A stretch of DNA of 64,000 nt, from assembly GCA_035651595.1 (NCBI GenBank), contig DASRFJ010000167.1, positions 39,991 through 103,990 of the forward strand, written 5' to 3'. Below are positions 9,501 to 19,133 of this stretch, one piece after another. Within the stretch, counting starts at the first letter, position 1. Each line of letters begins with the position of its first letter. Both the position numbers and the translations under genes were made by a program. The DNA is from JAFARZ01 sp035651595. Lineage in GTDB: Bacteria > Actinomycetota > Actinomycetes > Streptosporangiales > Streptosporangiaceae. The notes under the pieces are model-generated. The model was not told the origin of the DNA and did not search any database. It saw only the letters and a program-made list of their open reading frames with translations.

Positions 9501-11386
9501 CCACCGGGACGCTGCTGGCGACGGGCACGTTCACCGGTGAGTCGGCGTCGGGATGGCAGGAACTGGACTTCGCCAACCCGGTGGCGATCACGGCCGGGAC
9601 CACGTACGTGGCCTCGTACCACACGAACGTGGGGCATTACGCGGCCACGTCGGGCGGGCTGGCGGCGCCGGTGACCAACGGTCCGCTCACCGCGCTGGCC
9701 GGCGGCGGCGTCTTCGGGTATGGCTCGGGTAACGCGATCCCGACCAGCAGCTTCAACAACTCCAACTACTGGGTCGACGTCGTCTACTCGCCGTCCTCCG
9801 CGAATTCGCCGCCGGTGGTGATCGCCTCGACGCCGGCCAACGCATCGACCGGCAACCCGGTGTCGGTGGCGCCGACCGCGACGTTCTCCGTAGCGGTCAC
9901 GCCGAGCACGACCTCGTTCACGCTGAAGGATTCTGGCGGGAACCCGGTGACCGGCACGGTGAGCTTCAACGGCACCAACACGGTCGCGACGTTCACGCCG
10001 GCGAGTTCGCTGGCGTCGGGCGCCACCTACACCGCGACAGTGTCCGGAGCGCAGAACGCTTCCGGCGTGGCGATGACCAACCCCTATACGTGGACGTTCA
10101 CGACTGCGCCGTCGGCGCAGTGCCCGTGCAGCATCTGGCAGAACGCCACACCGTCGGGCGCGGTGGACGCGGCAGACACGAACGCGGTCAACCTGGGCGT
10201 GCAGTTCCAGGCCAACACCAGCGGCAACGTCACCGGTGTCCGGTTCTACAAGGAGGCGGACAACACCGGTCCCCATTCCGGGGCCTTGTGGACGTCCACC
10301 GGCACCCTGCTGGCGACGGGGACGTTCACCGGTGAGTCGGCGTCCGGGTGGCAGGAGCTGGACTTCGCCAACCCGGTGGCGATCACGGCCGGGACCACGT
10401 ATGTGGCCTCGTACTTCACCGGTACCGGGCACTACGCGGCCACGACGAGCGGCCTGGCGTCGGCGGTCACCAACGGTCCGCTCACCGCGCTGGCCGGCGG
10501 CGGGGTCTTCGCCTACGGCTCGGCGAACACCTTCCCGTCGAGTTCCTACAACAACTCCAACTACTGGGTCGACGTCGTGTACTCGCCGTCCTCGGGCAGC
10601 ACGCCGCCGGTGGTGACGACCACGTCGCCGGCCAACGGCTCGACGGGCAACCCGGTGTCGGTGGCGCCGACGGCCACGTTCTCGCAGGCGGTCACGCCGA
10701 GCACGGTGACGTTCACGCTGAAGGATTCGGGCGGGACCTCGGTGACCGGCACGGTGAGCTTCAACAGCACCGACACCGTGGCGACGTTCACGCCGGCGAG
10801 TTCACTGGCGTCGGGCGCCACGTACACCGCGACGGTGTCCGGGGCGCAGAACGCCTCAGGGACGCCGATGACCGGCTCGGTGACCTGGAACTTCACCACG
10901 AACCCAGCGCCGCAGTGCCCGTGCAGCATCTGGCAGAACGCCGCGCCGTCGGGTGCGGTGGACGCGGCCGACAACAACGGCGTCAACCTGGGCATCCAGT
11001 TCCAGGCCAACATCAGCGGGAAGATAACCGGTGTCCGGTTCTACAAGGAGGCGGACAACACGGGTACGCACGTGGGCAGCCTGTGGACGTCCACCGGTAC
11101 GCTGCTGGCGACGGGTACGTTCACCAGCGAGTCGGCGTCGGGATGGCAGGAGCTGGACTTCTCCAGCCCGGTGGCGATCACGGCCGGGACGACGTACGTG
11201 GCCTCGTACTACACCAGTACCGGGCACTACGCGGCCACGACGAGCGGGCTGACGTCGGCGGTGGCGAACGGTCCGCTCACCGCGCTGGCCGGCGGCGGGG
11301 TCTTCGCCTACGGCTCCGGTAACGCCTTCCCGTCGAGTTCCTACAACAACTCCAACTACTGGGTGGACGTCGTGTTCTCGCCCTGA
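6527..11386 (+). CDS. large secreted protein: dimethylformamidase-beta-like domain (DUF6605), Ig-like domain, four DUF4082 domains
   Basis: The product is 1619 residues. A basic, hydrophobic leader (RRMLFAATAFMLVAGLLVGVG) ends near residue 38. Residues ~40-545 resemble the N,N-dimethylformamidase beta-subunit-like domain, with NTGHSEYWDAG and NVAFFAGN motifs. Residues ~555-650 form an Ig-like domain (TAPASTISSPAANATI). A first DUF4082 domain follows at ~655-825. Then come three units of a Big_5-type Ig domain plus DUF4082, each exactly 265 residues, starting at residues 829, 1094 and 1359. DUF4082 recurs with GVRFYKEADNTGTH and SGWQELDF. Chain architecture suggests a carbohydrate- or wall-binding stalk carrying one enzymatic-looking head; the true activity is unknown. 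The ATG at 6527 is preferred over 6488, which lies in the conserved leader. Confidence 0.85.
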   Translation: MSRWNPVGTRRLMRRMLFAATAFMLVAGLLVGVGERAAEASCGNPVQCENALQGTPETVWDAPGSASSTIQGFADPFSVNLGQTINFKIKSPATSYKIDIYRIGYYNGDGARLEASATPNISVSQSQPTCSTNTSTGLVDCGNWSVSASWTVPSTMVSGVYFAKIYRTDSSTDSNQIPFVVRNDASHSDVVYMTSDETWQAYNDWGGYSVYAGTATGKPWCCSALDPGRAVQVSYNRPFATRYDTPGGQDFFFSTEYPMIQFMEENGYDVSYVSQIDVGGSNGASLLEQHKLFVNTGHSEYWDAGDRANLTAARDAGVNVAFFAGNLMWWKTRFAPSQFGNEANRTMIVYKESLDSTVSDPSDPPTWTGEWRDPRFSPPGDGGNPENGLTGQLWKVNQGTYALSIPAAYSKLRLWRNTSVAGLAAGQTATMPNETLGYEWDLDVDNGSRPAGEVDLSQTCETGVPQMLEDYPEDIGSGNACNSLTMYRAASGALVFDTGSVQWAWGLDADHDGGAGEDASTAMQQATVNLFADMGAQPSTLMSGLVAAAASSDHTAPASTISSPAANATIANGSTVTVSGTATDSGGGVVAGVEVSTDSGKTWHPVTTMSPAATSVTWSYTWNATGLGSVSVKSRATDDSGNTETPGSGVAVTVNCPCTLYSQNYVPSVTSQADDSAPYELGVKFTSSINGWVTGIRFYKGSGNTGTHTGSLWSSTGTQLATGTFTNETASGWQTMLFSNPVQITANTVYVASYFDPNGRYATDSEQFYPGAFGSPSLSPLYSPPLSAVRAGASASNGVYNAGGPGFPTTTFDGSGYGVDVVFSTTNNTPPQVTAETPANGSTGNLISVTPTATFSQAVTPSSVSFTVKDSGGNSVAGTVTFNAGNTVATFTPSSSLTASTSYTATVSGAQNASGTTMTSPFSWSFTTGAPVQCPCSIWNKATPTGAVDSTDTNSVNLGVQFQATNNGFVSAVRFYKEADNTGTHVGSLWTSTGTLLATGTFTGESASGWQELDFANPVAITAGTTYVASYHTNVGHYAATSGGLAAPVTNGPLTALAGGGVFGYGSGNAIPTSSFNNSNYWVDVVYSPSSANSPPVVIASTPANASTGNPVSVAPTATFSVAVTPSTTSFTLKDSGGNPVTGTVSFNGTNTVATFTPASSLASGATYTATVSGAQNASGVAMTNPYTWTFTTAPSAQCPCSIWQNATPSGAVDAADTNAVNLGVQFQANTSGNVTGVRFYKEADNTGPHSGALWTSTGTLLATGTFTGESASGWQELDFANPVAITAGTTYVASYFTGTGHYAATTSGLASAVTNGPLTALAGGGVFAYGSANTFPSSSYNNSNYWVDVVYSPSSGSTPPVVTTTSPANGSTGNPVSVAPTATFSQAVTPSTVTFTLKDSGGTSVTGTVSFNSTDTVATFTPASSLASGATYTATVSGAQNASGTPMTGSVTWNFTTNPAPQCPCSIWQNAAPSGAVDAADNNGVNLGIQFQANISGKITGVRFYKEADNTGTHVGSLWTSTGTLLATGTFTSESASGWQELDFSSPVAITAGTTYVASYYTSTGHYAATTSGLTSAVANGPLTALAGGGVFAYGSGNAFPSSSYNNSNYWVDVVFSP
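9011..11383 (+). repeat. three in-frame tandem repeats of 795 bp
   Basis: Within the secreted-protein gene the units begin at 9011, 9806 and 10601, giving two exact 795-bp periods (265 codons); the third unit ends at the stop. Each encodes one Big_5 Ig-like domain and one DUF4082 domain. Long stretches are nearly identical at DNA level, for example GTTCTACAAGGAGGCGGACA in all three, including silent positions. This suggests recent duplication or continuing gene conversion. Confidence 0.9.
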
Positions 11387-11416
11387 CCGGGCGGGCACGC
11401 GCGAACGGAGTACGAA

Positions 11417-11872
11417 TTGAAGCGGATCGCTCTCGGCGCGGTTGTCGCTGTTGCCGCAGGCATAACGGCGTGCAGCGGCAGCGCGGCGCCCGCCACGGCG
11501 CCGGCCAGCCACAGCACCGTAACCCCGGTCGTGCAGGCCAGTTGCGGCCAGCAGTATCACGAGTGGGGGCAGGGGAAGGGAAAGGGGGTCATGGCCGCGC
11601 TCGATTCGGTCAGCGCGGCGAGCACGGCCAAGGACCCCCAGGCCCTGAAGACCGAGCTACAGAAGGCTAAGCCGGCCGTCGACAAGGCGGCCCGCAATCC
11701 GCTGCCCGGTTGCGCGGATCCGAGGGGTTACTGGACCGTGCTGATGATGCATGTGACCTCGGCCGTGTCCAGCAGCGGCTCCGCTGCCAGCGCCCGGGCG
11801 GCGATGAAGGGTGTCCCGGCGATCGAGCGCGAGCTGGTCACCGAAGTCAAAGCCGTTGTAGGGACGAGCTGA
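11417..11872 (+). CDS. small secreted lipoprotein of unknown function
   Basis: This 151-residue product has a basic start (MKRIALGAVVAVAAG) and a lipobox-like ITAC at residues 17-20, so residue 20 is the likely lipidated cysteine. A Ser/Ala/Thr linker follows and then a helical domain with two more cysteines (ASCGQQYHEW and LPGCADPRG). The start is TTG at 11417, with GGAG at 11407-11410; no ATG or GTG fits the signal peptide better. It follows the DUF4082 protein by 30 bp on the same strand and is probably cotranscribed with it. Its helical, cysteine-bearing extracytoplasmic domain resembles in style that of the 5644 protein, though they are not clear homologues. No known family is recognised. 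Confidence 0.75.
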   Translation: MKRIALGAVVAVAAGITACSGSAAPATAPASHSTVTPVVQASCGQQYHEWGQGKGKGVMAALDSVSAASTAKDPQALKTELQKAKPAVDKAARNPLPGCADPRGYWTVLMMHVTSAVSSSGSAASARAAMKGVPAIERELVTEVKAVVGTS

Positions 11873-11889
11873 ACGACGGGACTGCTTGG

Positions 11890-13032
11890 TCACGAGCGCC
11901 GTGGTACCACCGCGGTGGTGACCACGCGGCGCTTGACGACGTGGCCCGCCGGCACTGAGGCCACGATCACCGAACCGGACGCGACCTGGACGTCGTCGCC
12001 GAGTTCGACGTGGGGCTCGACGTAGATGCCGGTGCCGAGCCGGACCCGGTCACCGAGCATGACCAGCCCGGAGGTCATGCACCCTGGCCCGGTCGAGATG
12101 TCCGAACCGAGCCGGTTGTGATGGTCGTAGGAGTTGTAGGCGGACAGGAAGTTGTTGTCGCCCACGACGGTCCCGACACCGAAGTGACAGAAGGCCGCCA
12201 CGACATTGCCCGTGCCGAAGGTTACGCCGGACGCGACACGCGCGGTCGGATCGATGGCGTTGGCCAGCGGGATCCCGTTGGCTTCGAGCGCCGCGCGCAG
12301 CCTGACCCGCGCCGGGACCGATGTCGAAATCGTGATGATCGCGGCATCGAAGGCGTCCTTGCCGAAAAGCGTCACGAGGTGCTCAAGACCGCCCACGACG
12401 GGCACGCCCATCACTTCGTCCGACCACAGTGACGCGTCGTCATCGACGGCCGCCACGGCGATCCCGCTCCCGGCGGCCCGCAGGATATCGATCACCTGGG
12501 TCGCGCCGAGGCCGGCTCCGACCAGCGCGATCCGCGGCACCCCGGGCGTGCCGGGCAGCGGGTCAGGCAGGTCGGCTGCCGCTGTGGTGACCGAGGCGGT
12601 GTTGGATTTGCCTGGGCCTCCGGCCGCGGCCGCCGCCTCGACCATGCCCACGGTGATCAGCGAGTCGCCGCCGATCGAGGCTAGGTCGACGCCAAGCTCT
12701 TCGGCTCGGCGGCGCGCGGGCGCGGTGGCGCGTGGACCAGACTCGGCGGCCTCGGCCCGCAGACGCCGCTGCTCCTCGGCGTATGCCTCCAGCGCGCCGG
12801 TATCGTCGAACAGGAACGCGACCGGCGCGCTCAGCCGTACCTCGGTGCCCGCGTGCACGTCGTGCAGCAGAACGCCGGCCTCGGGCGCGGGCACTTCGAT
12901 GATCGCCTTGCTGGTCTCGATCTCGGCGATCGTCTCGCCCGCCTTGACCTCGCTTCGGTCGCCGGCCAGCCACTCGACCAGCAGGCCGGTCTCGCTGTTG
13001 ACGTCGGTGGTCGGGATAAGCACCGGCTTCAT
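11890..13032 (-). CDS. lipoyl domain - E3-binding-like segment - PglD/NeuD sugar acyltransferase fusion
   Basis: The 380-residue product joins parts that normally belong to different systems. Residues 1-78 are a lipoyl domain, with the lysine to be lipoylated at position 42 (EIETSKAI). Residues ~100-134 (ARRRAEELGVDLASIGG) look like the peripheral-subunit-binding domain of E2 proteins. Residues ~163-380 are PglD/NeuD-type: a Rossmann half (IALVGAGLGATQ) and a hexapeptide beta helix (ASGVTFGTGNVVAAFCHFGV) with YDHHNRLG where the catalytic histidine is expected. The usual E2 catalytic domain is absent. Its ATG overlaps the stop of the E1 beta gene, so all three genes are coupled. This suggests an acyl group made by E1, carried on lipoate, and passed by the beta-helix domain to a sugar. 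That last step is inference. Confidence 0.88.
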   Translation of the reverse strand: MKPVLIPTTDVNSETGLLVEWLAGDRSEVKAGETIAEIETSKAIIEVPAPEAGVLLHDVHAGTEVRLSAPVAFLFDDTGALEAYAEEQRRLRAEAAESGPRATAPARRRAEELGVDLASIGGDSLITVGMVEAAAAAGGPGKSNTASVTTAAADLPDPLPGTPGVPRIALVGAGLGATQVIDILRAAGSGIAVAAVDDDASLWSDEVMGVPVVGGLEHLVTLFGKDAFDAAIITISTSVPARVRLRAALEANGIPLANAIDPTARVASGVTFGTGNVVAAFCHFGVGTVVGDNNFLSAYNSYDHHNRLGSDISTGPGCMTSGLVMLGDRVRLGTGIYVEPHVELGDDVQVASGSVIVASVPAGHVVKRRVVTTAVVPRRS

Positions 13033-14039
13033 GCGGCGACCTGGCGGATCGCGCGCTCAACTCGTTCTGATGTCATCAGCATTCGGGCCTCAAGCGTCTT
13101 GGAACTCGGGATCACGGTGGGATCGCTCGCCGCCGTGACGACCGGCTGGCGAAGCTCCCCGAACAAGCGCGACGATATCCGGGCGGCGACCTCACTGCCC
13201 CAGGTGAACCCCTCGACGCTCTCCTCGATCACGAGCAGCCTACGCGTGACGCCCACCGACGCGTCAATCGGCGCCCAGTCGAGCGGCGAGATCTGGCTGG
13301 GGACGACAAGCTCGCCGAAGATCTCCTCCTCGACGGCGAGCCGGGCGAGCACCCGCCGCGCCAGTTCGGCCTGATAGCCGTAGGCCAGCACGGTGAACGA
13401 GCAGTCCTCGCGCGGCACCGGCCGGAGCGACACCGTCGGCAACCCGTCGGCCGACAGGTGCTGCTCGGCGACGTCGTGCTCGATCCGGCCGCCCGCCGGC
13501 GGCGTCAGGTGCAGCGGGTAGAGCAGCTTGTGTTCGATGAGCAGCACCGGGCTGTCCTGCGCCAGCAGCGCCCGCAGCACAGCGGCCGGATCATGGACGA
13601 GCGAACTGGCGACGACGCGCAGGTGCGGTACGCCGAGGAAGTGCTTCTCCAGGCTCTGGCTGTGCGTCGGACCGTACCCCCGGCCGCCGCCGGACGGCGT
13701 TCGGATGATCACCGGACAGGTCACCTTGCCGTTGTACATCGCCTCGTACTTCGCGATGTGGTTGACGATCTGGTCGAAGCACAGGGTCAGGAAGTCGCCG
13801 AACATGATCTCGGCAATCGGACGGTAGCCGGCGAGCGCGAGTCCGGCACTGACGCCGGCGATGGTTCCCTCGCTGATCGGTGTCGAGCGGACCCGGCCGG
13901 GGAAGTCCGTGCTCAGACCGCGGGTGACCTTGAAGGCTCCGCCGTACGGGTCGACGAGATCCTCGCCGAGCAGTATGACGCGGCTGTCCTCGGCCAGGGC
14001 CGCGCGAAGCGCGTCCCCGATGGCGCGTGCGGCGATCAC
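13029..14039 (-). CDS. 2-oxoacid dehydrogenase E1 component, beta subunit
   Basis: A 336-residue transketolase-type E1 beta protein. It has LGEDLVDPYGGAF (cofactor-interacting glutamate, near residue 24), TPISEGTIAGVSAGLALAGYR, EIMFGDFLTLCFDQI and a C-terminal transketolase domain with EESVEGFTWG. With the alpha subunit it would form the alpha2beta2 heterotetramer that decarboxylates a 2-oxoacid on thiamine diphosphate and acylates a lipoyl group. The GTG at 14039 is chosen because it forms GTGA with the alpha-subunit stop; the longer frame upstream lies inside the alpha gene and has no family likeness. Length is normal for pyruvate, branched-chain or acetoin dehydrogenase beta subunits. The oxoacid used cannot be told. 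Confidence 0.92.
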   Translation of the reverse strand: MIAARAIGDALRAALAEDSRVILLGEDLVDPYGGAFKVTRGLSTDFPGRVRSTPISEGTIAGVSAGLALAGYRPIAEIMFGDFLTLCFDQIVNHIAKYEAMYNGKVTCPVIIRTPSGGGRGYGPTHSQSLEKHFLGVPHLRVVASSLVHDPAAVLRALLAQDSPVLLIEHKLLYPLHLTPPAGGRIEHDVAEQHLSADGLPTVSLRPVPREDCSFTVLAYGYQAELARRVLARLAVEEEIFGELVVPSQISPLDWAPIDASVGVTRRLLVIEESVEGFTWGSEVAARISSRLFGELRQPVVTAASDPTVIPSSKTLEARMLMTSERVERAIRQVAA

Positions 14040-14968
14040 AGCGACAGCGCCCGGTCGATGACGTCCCGCAACGCCGACTCGACCTCGGCGTCGATCGCCG
14101 CGCGTGCGTCGGGGGCGAGCCGGGCGCCATGGATTTCGAGCGGATCGAGCTCCCACCGGGCGGCGACTTCGCCGGCCGGGCGGTTGTCGTCGTTCTTGGA
14201 GTGATGGCACAGGCGGTACGTATGGATGATGACCGCGACCGGTCCTTGCCGCGTCCGTGCCTGGGCCAGGGCGGGCCCGGCCACGCTGTCGATCTCCTCG
14301 ACATCTGTCGAGTCGACCTCGAACACCGGGATCCCGAAGGCGGCGAAGCGGTCGCGCATGCTGCCCGCCAGGCCGGCCCGCGACGGCGTACTCTGCGCCC
14401 AGGCGTTGTCCTCGAGCACGACGACCAGCGGGAGCTGCCACAGCGACGCCAGGTTCAGCGTCTCGTAGGTGGCGCCCTCGCCAAGCGTGCCGTCACCGAT
14501 GAAGACCAGGCTCAGGCCGGTGCCGCCGTCGAGCTGCTTGGCGAACGCGATGCCCGCCGCGTTCGGGACGATGCCGCCCTGGATTCCGTTCGACATGAAG
14601 CCGGGGGCACACAGGTGCTGACTGCCGCCGATACCCCCGCACACACCCTCTGGTTTGCCCATGATCTCGGCCAGCAGCCCCAGCGCGTCGCCCGTCCGGG
14701 CGAGGAAGTGCCCGTGGCACCGATGGTTGGAGAACACGTGGTCATCCTCGGTGAGGTGCTCGATGACCGCGACCGCGTCCGCCTCCTGGCCGACGCATGC
14801 GTGCGTGGTGCCGTTGAGCAGCCCATGATCGAACATGTCGAGCAAGTTTTCCTCGAAGCGGCGGATGAAACGCATCCTGCGGTACAGTCGTTCGGTACGA
14901 GGCTCGCCGGGCACACCCGTCAGAAGAGCATCCGAGCTCAGTTCCCGCACCTGAGTGCTGATGGTCAT
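14036..14968 (-). CDS. 2-oxoacid dehydrogenase E1 component, alpha subunit (ThDP-binding)
   Basis: The 310-residue product carries the thiamine diphosphate motif starting GDGTLGEGATYE and ending in the asparagine of VVLEDNAWAQS, near residues 147-176. Also present are the E1 alpha hallmarks FSNHRCHGHFLA and GGIGGSQHLCAPG near residues 82-125. It resembles pyruvate or acetoin dehydrogenase alpha subunits, and its length is near normal for the acetoin type. It is first in a minus-strand operon with E1 beta and the lipoyl-acyltransferase fusion. No dihydrolipoyl dehydrogenase (E3) or ordinary E2 gene lies in the window, so reoxidation of lipoate would need a housekeeping E3, or none if the acyl group comes from another redox route. 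Confidence 0.92.
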   Translation of the reverse strand: MTISTQVRELSSDALLTGVPGEPRTERLYRRMRFIRRFEENLLDMFDHGLLNGTTHACVGQEADAVAVIEHLTEDDHVFSNHRCHGHFLARTGDALGLLAEIMGKPEGVCGGIGGSQHLCAPGFMSNGIQGGIVPNAAGIAFAKQLDGGTGLSLVFIGDGTLGEGATYETLNLASLWQLPLVVVLEDNAWAQSTPSRAGLAGSMRDRFAAFGIPVFEVDSTDVEEIDSVAGPALAQARTRQGPVAVIIHTYRLCHHSKNDDNRPAGEVAARWELDPLEIHGARLAPDARAAIDAEVESALRDVIDRALSL

Positions 14969-15107
14969 GCCGCCGTTTCCCTAGATCGCCTGCCCACGTC
15001 TCTATAGGATCGCTCAGGCCGCTCGTCTGATACGCCGGTTTGCCGGTAACTGTTCGCCAGGCAAGATCCGGTCGGCTCTCGCGGGCGCCCGCTGGCGGCG
15101 GATAAAT

Positions 15108-15196
15108 CTCGAACAACGTGGTGGATTACCCCTTTGTGGGGGCCTTGACCCTCGTTTACGAGGGTCAATTTACCACGATGGGGCAATCTGCCACGG
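15108..15196 (+). repeat. dispersed nested-palindrome repeat, copy 1
   Basis: About 89 bp. An inner hairpin (TGACCCTCGT / ACGAGGGTCA) is flanked by outer complementary arms (CGTGGTGGATTACCCC on the left, GGGGCAATCTGCCACG on the right) and preceded by CTCGAACAA. Related copies lie at 29621-29702, 29832-29918 (inverted), 41474-41563 (inverted) and 49092-49172. This copy sits between the start of the E1 alpha gene and the end of the YdcF-like gene. There is no coding capacity, so it resembles a MITE or REP-type element. Confidence 0.75.
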
Positions 15197-15209
15197 CGCT
15201 GGCGCATCG

Positions 15210-15749
15210 TCAGCAGTCGCGCTGGACGACCAGTGCCTTCGCGAGTGCGCCCCACTCGTAGGCGATCTGGTAGGGCCACGCGCCGAGCGGCAGCGATCCG
15301 GCGACGACGTAGACCGAACCGCCGAAACAGCGTTCCATCAGCATCCGGGCTCGGGTGTCCTGTTCGGTCCCGGTCACGAGCACCAGCGAATCCCAGTGAT
15401 ATCGCTTCGCGAGCCGGCCGGCGAACTCCGCCTCCCCGCGGGTATTGCCGGGATCCGGATCGAAGCAGATGAGCGTGACGCCGGGCACAGCGCCCGGGCA
15501 GGGCCCGCCGTAACCGTGCTGGCCCTGGGAAATGACCAGCATCGGCGCCCGGTGTTCGCGGGCCAGCCGCAGCGCGACCGGAAGGCGATCGCCAGGCCCG
15601 GCGAACATGACGATGGCGCTGACGTGGGCCGGCATTCCCTGAGCGGGCCAGATGAACAGCCTGATCGTGGCCGCCGCGAACAGCACGATCAGGGCCGCCG
15701 CGACGACGAGTACCCGCCGGATGCGCGACGACCACAGGCGCCTGGTCAT
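15210..15749 (-). CDS. YdcF/SanA-like DUF218 membrane protein
   Basis: The 179-residue product starts with a basic segment and one membrane helix (VLVVAAALIVLFAAATIRLFI, residues ~14-34). It then has a DUF218-like domain: VSAIVMFAGPGDRLPVALRLA, APMLVISQG, the acidic stretch NTRGEAEFAGRLA and the LVTGTEQDTRARM loop. DUF218 proteins (SanA, ElyC, YdcF) are envelope-associated and linked to wall or vancomycin-sensitivity phenotypes, but their chemistry is poorly known. The ATG at 15749 puts the helix at the N-terminus as in the family; longer in-frame starts add a proline/arginine-rich tail with no family match. Three cysteines (GGPCPG, LICFD, VQRDC) are unusual. Confidence 0.75.
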   Translation of the reverse strand: MTRRLWSSRIRRVLVVAAALIVLFAAATIRLFIWPAQGMPAHVSAIVMFAGPGDRLPVALRLAREHRAPMLVISQGQHGYGGPCPGAVPGVTLICFDPDPGNTRGEAEFAGRLAKRYHWDSLVLVTGTEQDTRARMLMERCFGGSVYVVAGSLPLGAWPYQIAYEWGALAKALVVQRDC

Positions 15750-15879
15750 GGCGCGGAGGCTAGCTGGAATATCGACACGCAATCGTACCCCGCTGTCCGG
15801 ATAACGAACACAGCACCGTCTGGCGGCAGTTTGCGCACGTAGGCGTGCGACGGATGGTCGGCGTGCTAGAGCGTTGATC

Positions 15880-16368
15880 ATGCGCAAACTGCTCCTGCTC
15901 GCCGCGCTCGCCTCGGCGGCCGTGGTCGCCGTGTCGCTCGTCGTCTCGACCCCCGCGCGGGCAATTTCCTTCGGTCCCTCCGCCACCGGCGCCGGGACCC
16001 TCGGGCAGTTCGGCGATCCCACGGTGCGGGTCACCGCCGTCGCGACGGCGGCCGGGCTCCAGGGCGGTTTCACCGTGACCTATCCGGACCGCACGAAGTT
16101 CGTGGCCACCGACACCTGCCTGTTCGTGAACGGCACGACGGCGTACGTGACCGGCCGGATCATCCTGGCGAGCGGACCGCGAATAAAGCCGGCGAGCTTG
16201 ACCCGGGGCAACTACGTCATCATCGGGGTCGCGGACAACGGCGGCGCCGGGCCCGATCTGCTGAACTTCTCGTCGGGTTTCACGGCCAATCCAGGCTGTG
16301 GCCCCAACTTCGCCGCCACCCCCGTGTTCCCGATCGTCCGCGGCCGCTTCCTCGTCAACGGTCACTAG
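15880..16368 (+). CDS. secreted beta-rich protein, possible post-COAP-1-type domain
   Basis: The 162-residue product has a clean Sec signal peptide (MRKLLLLAALASAAVVAVSL ... PARA, cleavage near residue 31). A beta-strand-rich domain follows with GGFTVTYPDRTKF, GTTAYVTGRI and GNYVIIGVADNG, and two cysteines. The pattern of a value that is formatted, checked and reported with PDLLNFSSG resembles the post-COAP-1 domain found in secreted actinobacterial proteins of unknown role. That assignment is from memory of the pattern and needs a profile search. The ATG at 15880 is used; a TTG two codons upstream is possible. It is followed by a strong hairpin with a T-run at 16431-16479. Confidence 0.72.
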   Translation: MRKLLLLAALASAAVVAVSLVVSTPARAISFGPSATGAGTLGQFGDPTVRVTAVATAAGLQGGFTVTYPDRTKFVATDTCLFVNGTTAYVTGRIILASGPRIKPASLTRGNYVIIGVADNGGAGPDLLNFSSGFTANPGCGPNFAATPVFPIVRGRFLVNGH

Positions 16369-16430
16369 CGCCCCTGCCACGCAAACCGAACATATAACCC
16401 ATTTCAGGCGCACCGACAGTCGCGCAAGAT

Positions 16431-16479
16431 GATTGCGGACACTTACCCCCCCAGTTCGGGGGGGTAAGTGTCCGCAATC
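16431..16479 (+). terminator. strong hairpin with T-run; also a member of a second repeat family
   Basis: Perfect 22-bp arms beginning GATTGCGGACACTTACCCCC, a five-base AGTTC loop, then CTTTTT directly after the right arm. It lies 62 bp after the 15880 gene and fits a factor-independent terminator. The same arm sequence recurs, split and diverged, at 48983-49000 and 49330-49350, so this hairpin may have spread as a mobile element rather than evolved in place. Confidence 0.7.
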
Positions 16480-16609
16480 TTTTTCGGACCGCCTCCCGGC
16501 GCCCGAAACGACTGTGGCCGGTTATTTCCGGGTAAGAACCTTCCCGTGAACCACCCGCCTGTGGTAAGGGCAGGCTGGTACGCTCCGTATCCGTGCGAAG
16601 GGGCATAGA

Positions 16610-18725
<2,116 letters not shown>

Positions 18726-18726
<1 letters not shown>

Positions 18727-19133
18727 TGGACGGCCGGCCCTGCCCGGCACCCCCTGGCGGCCAGGCGAGGCTGACCAGCCGGGCGGCGGTGCTTGCCGTG
18801 GTCATCTGCGCGATTGCGCTGAGCCTGGCGTACCCGGTGCGCGAGTACATCGCGCAGCGGCAGACCATCGACCAGCTGGTGGCCGAACAGCAGATGATGC
18901 GGGCCCAGATCAGCAAGCTGCTCGCCGAGCGCGGCCAGCTCAAAGACCCCGCTTACATCGAGCAGCTCGCCGAGACATCCGAGCACATGTGCTTCCCCGG
19001 CGAGCAGTGCTACATCGTGACCAACGGCCAGTCGGTGATCGGTCTGCCGCGACCGGCCAAGCCCGGGCCGGCGCCGTGGTACGCGAAGCTATGGCAGTCC
19101 GTCCAGCAGGCCGACCAGAGCCCCGGCAAGTGA
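18726..19133 (+). CDS. FtsB/DivIC-type septum formation initiator
   Basis: The 135-residue bitopic protein has a short cytoplasmic head, one membrane helix (AAVLAVVICAIALSLAYPV, ~20-38), a coiled coil (DQLVAEQQMMRAQISKLLAE, ~48-70) and the family signature region KDPAYIEQLAE. It ends in an extracytoplasmic tail with two cysteines (MCFPGEQCY). FtsB/DivIC proteins join the FtsQLB divisome complex that activates septal wall synthesis. The ATG at 18726 overlaps the enolase stop (TGATG). The tail after residue 85 resembles other actinobacterial homologues, which keep the LxYVMPGE-like turn; here it reads CFPGEQCY. Confidence 0.88.

Noticed and set aside
8381..10432. 683-codon minus-strand frame inside the DUF4082 gene
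   Set aside because: It is generated by the tandem repeats and GC bias of the real gene; arginine-rich and repetitive with no family.
15108..15196. Copy 1 of the dispersed repeat as a plain terminator
   Set aside because: The same element lies before gene starts as well as after ends and in both orientations elsewhere, so termination alone does not explain it.
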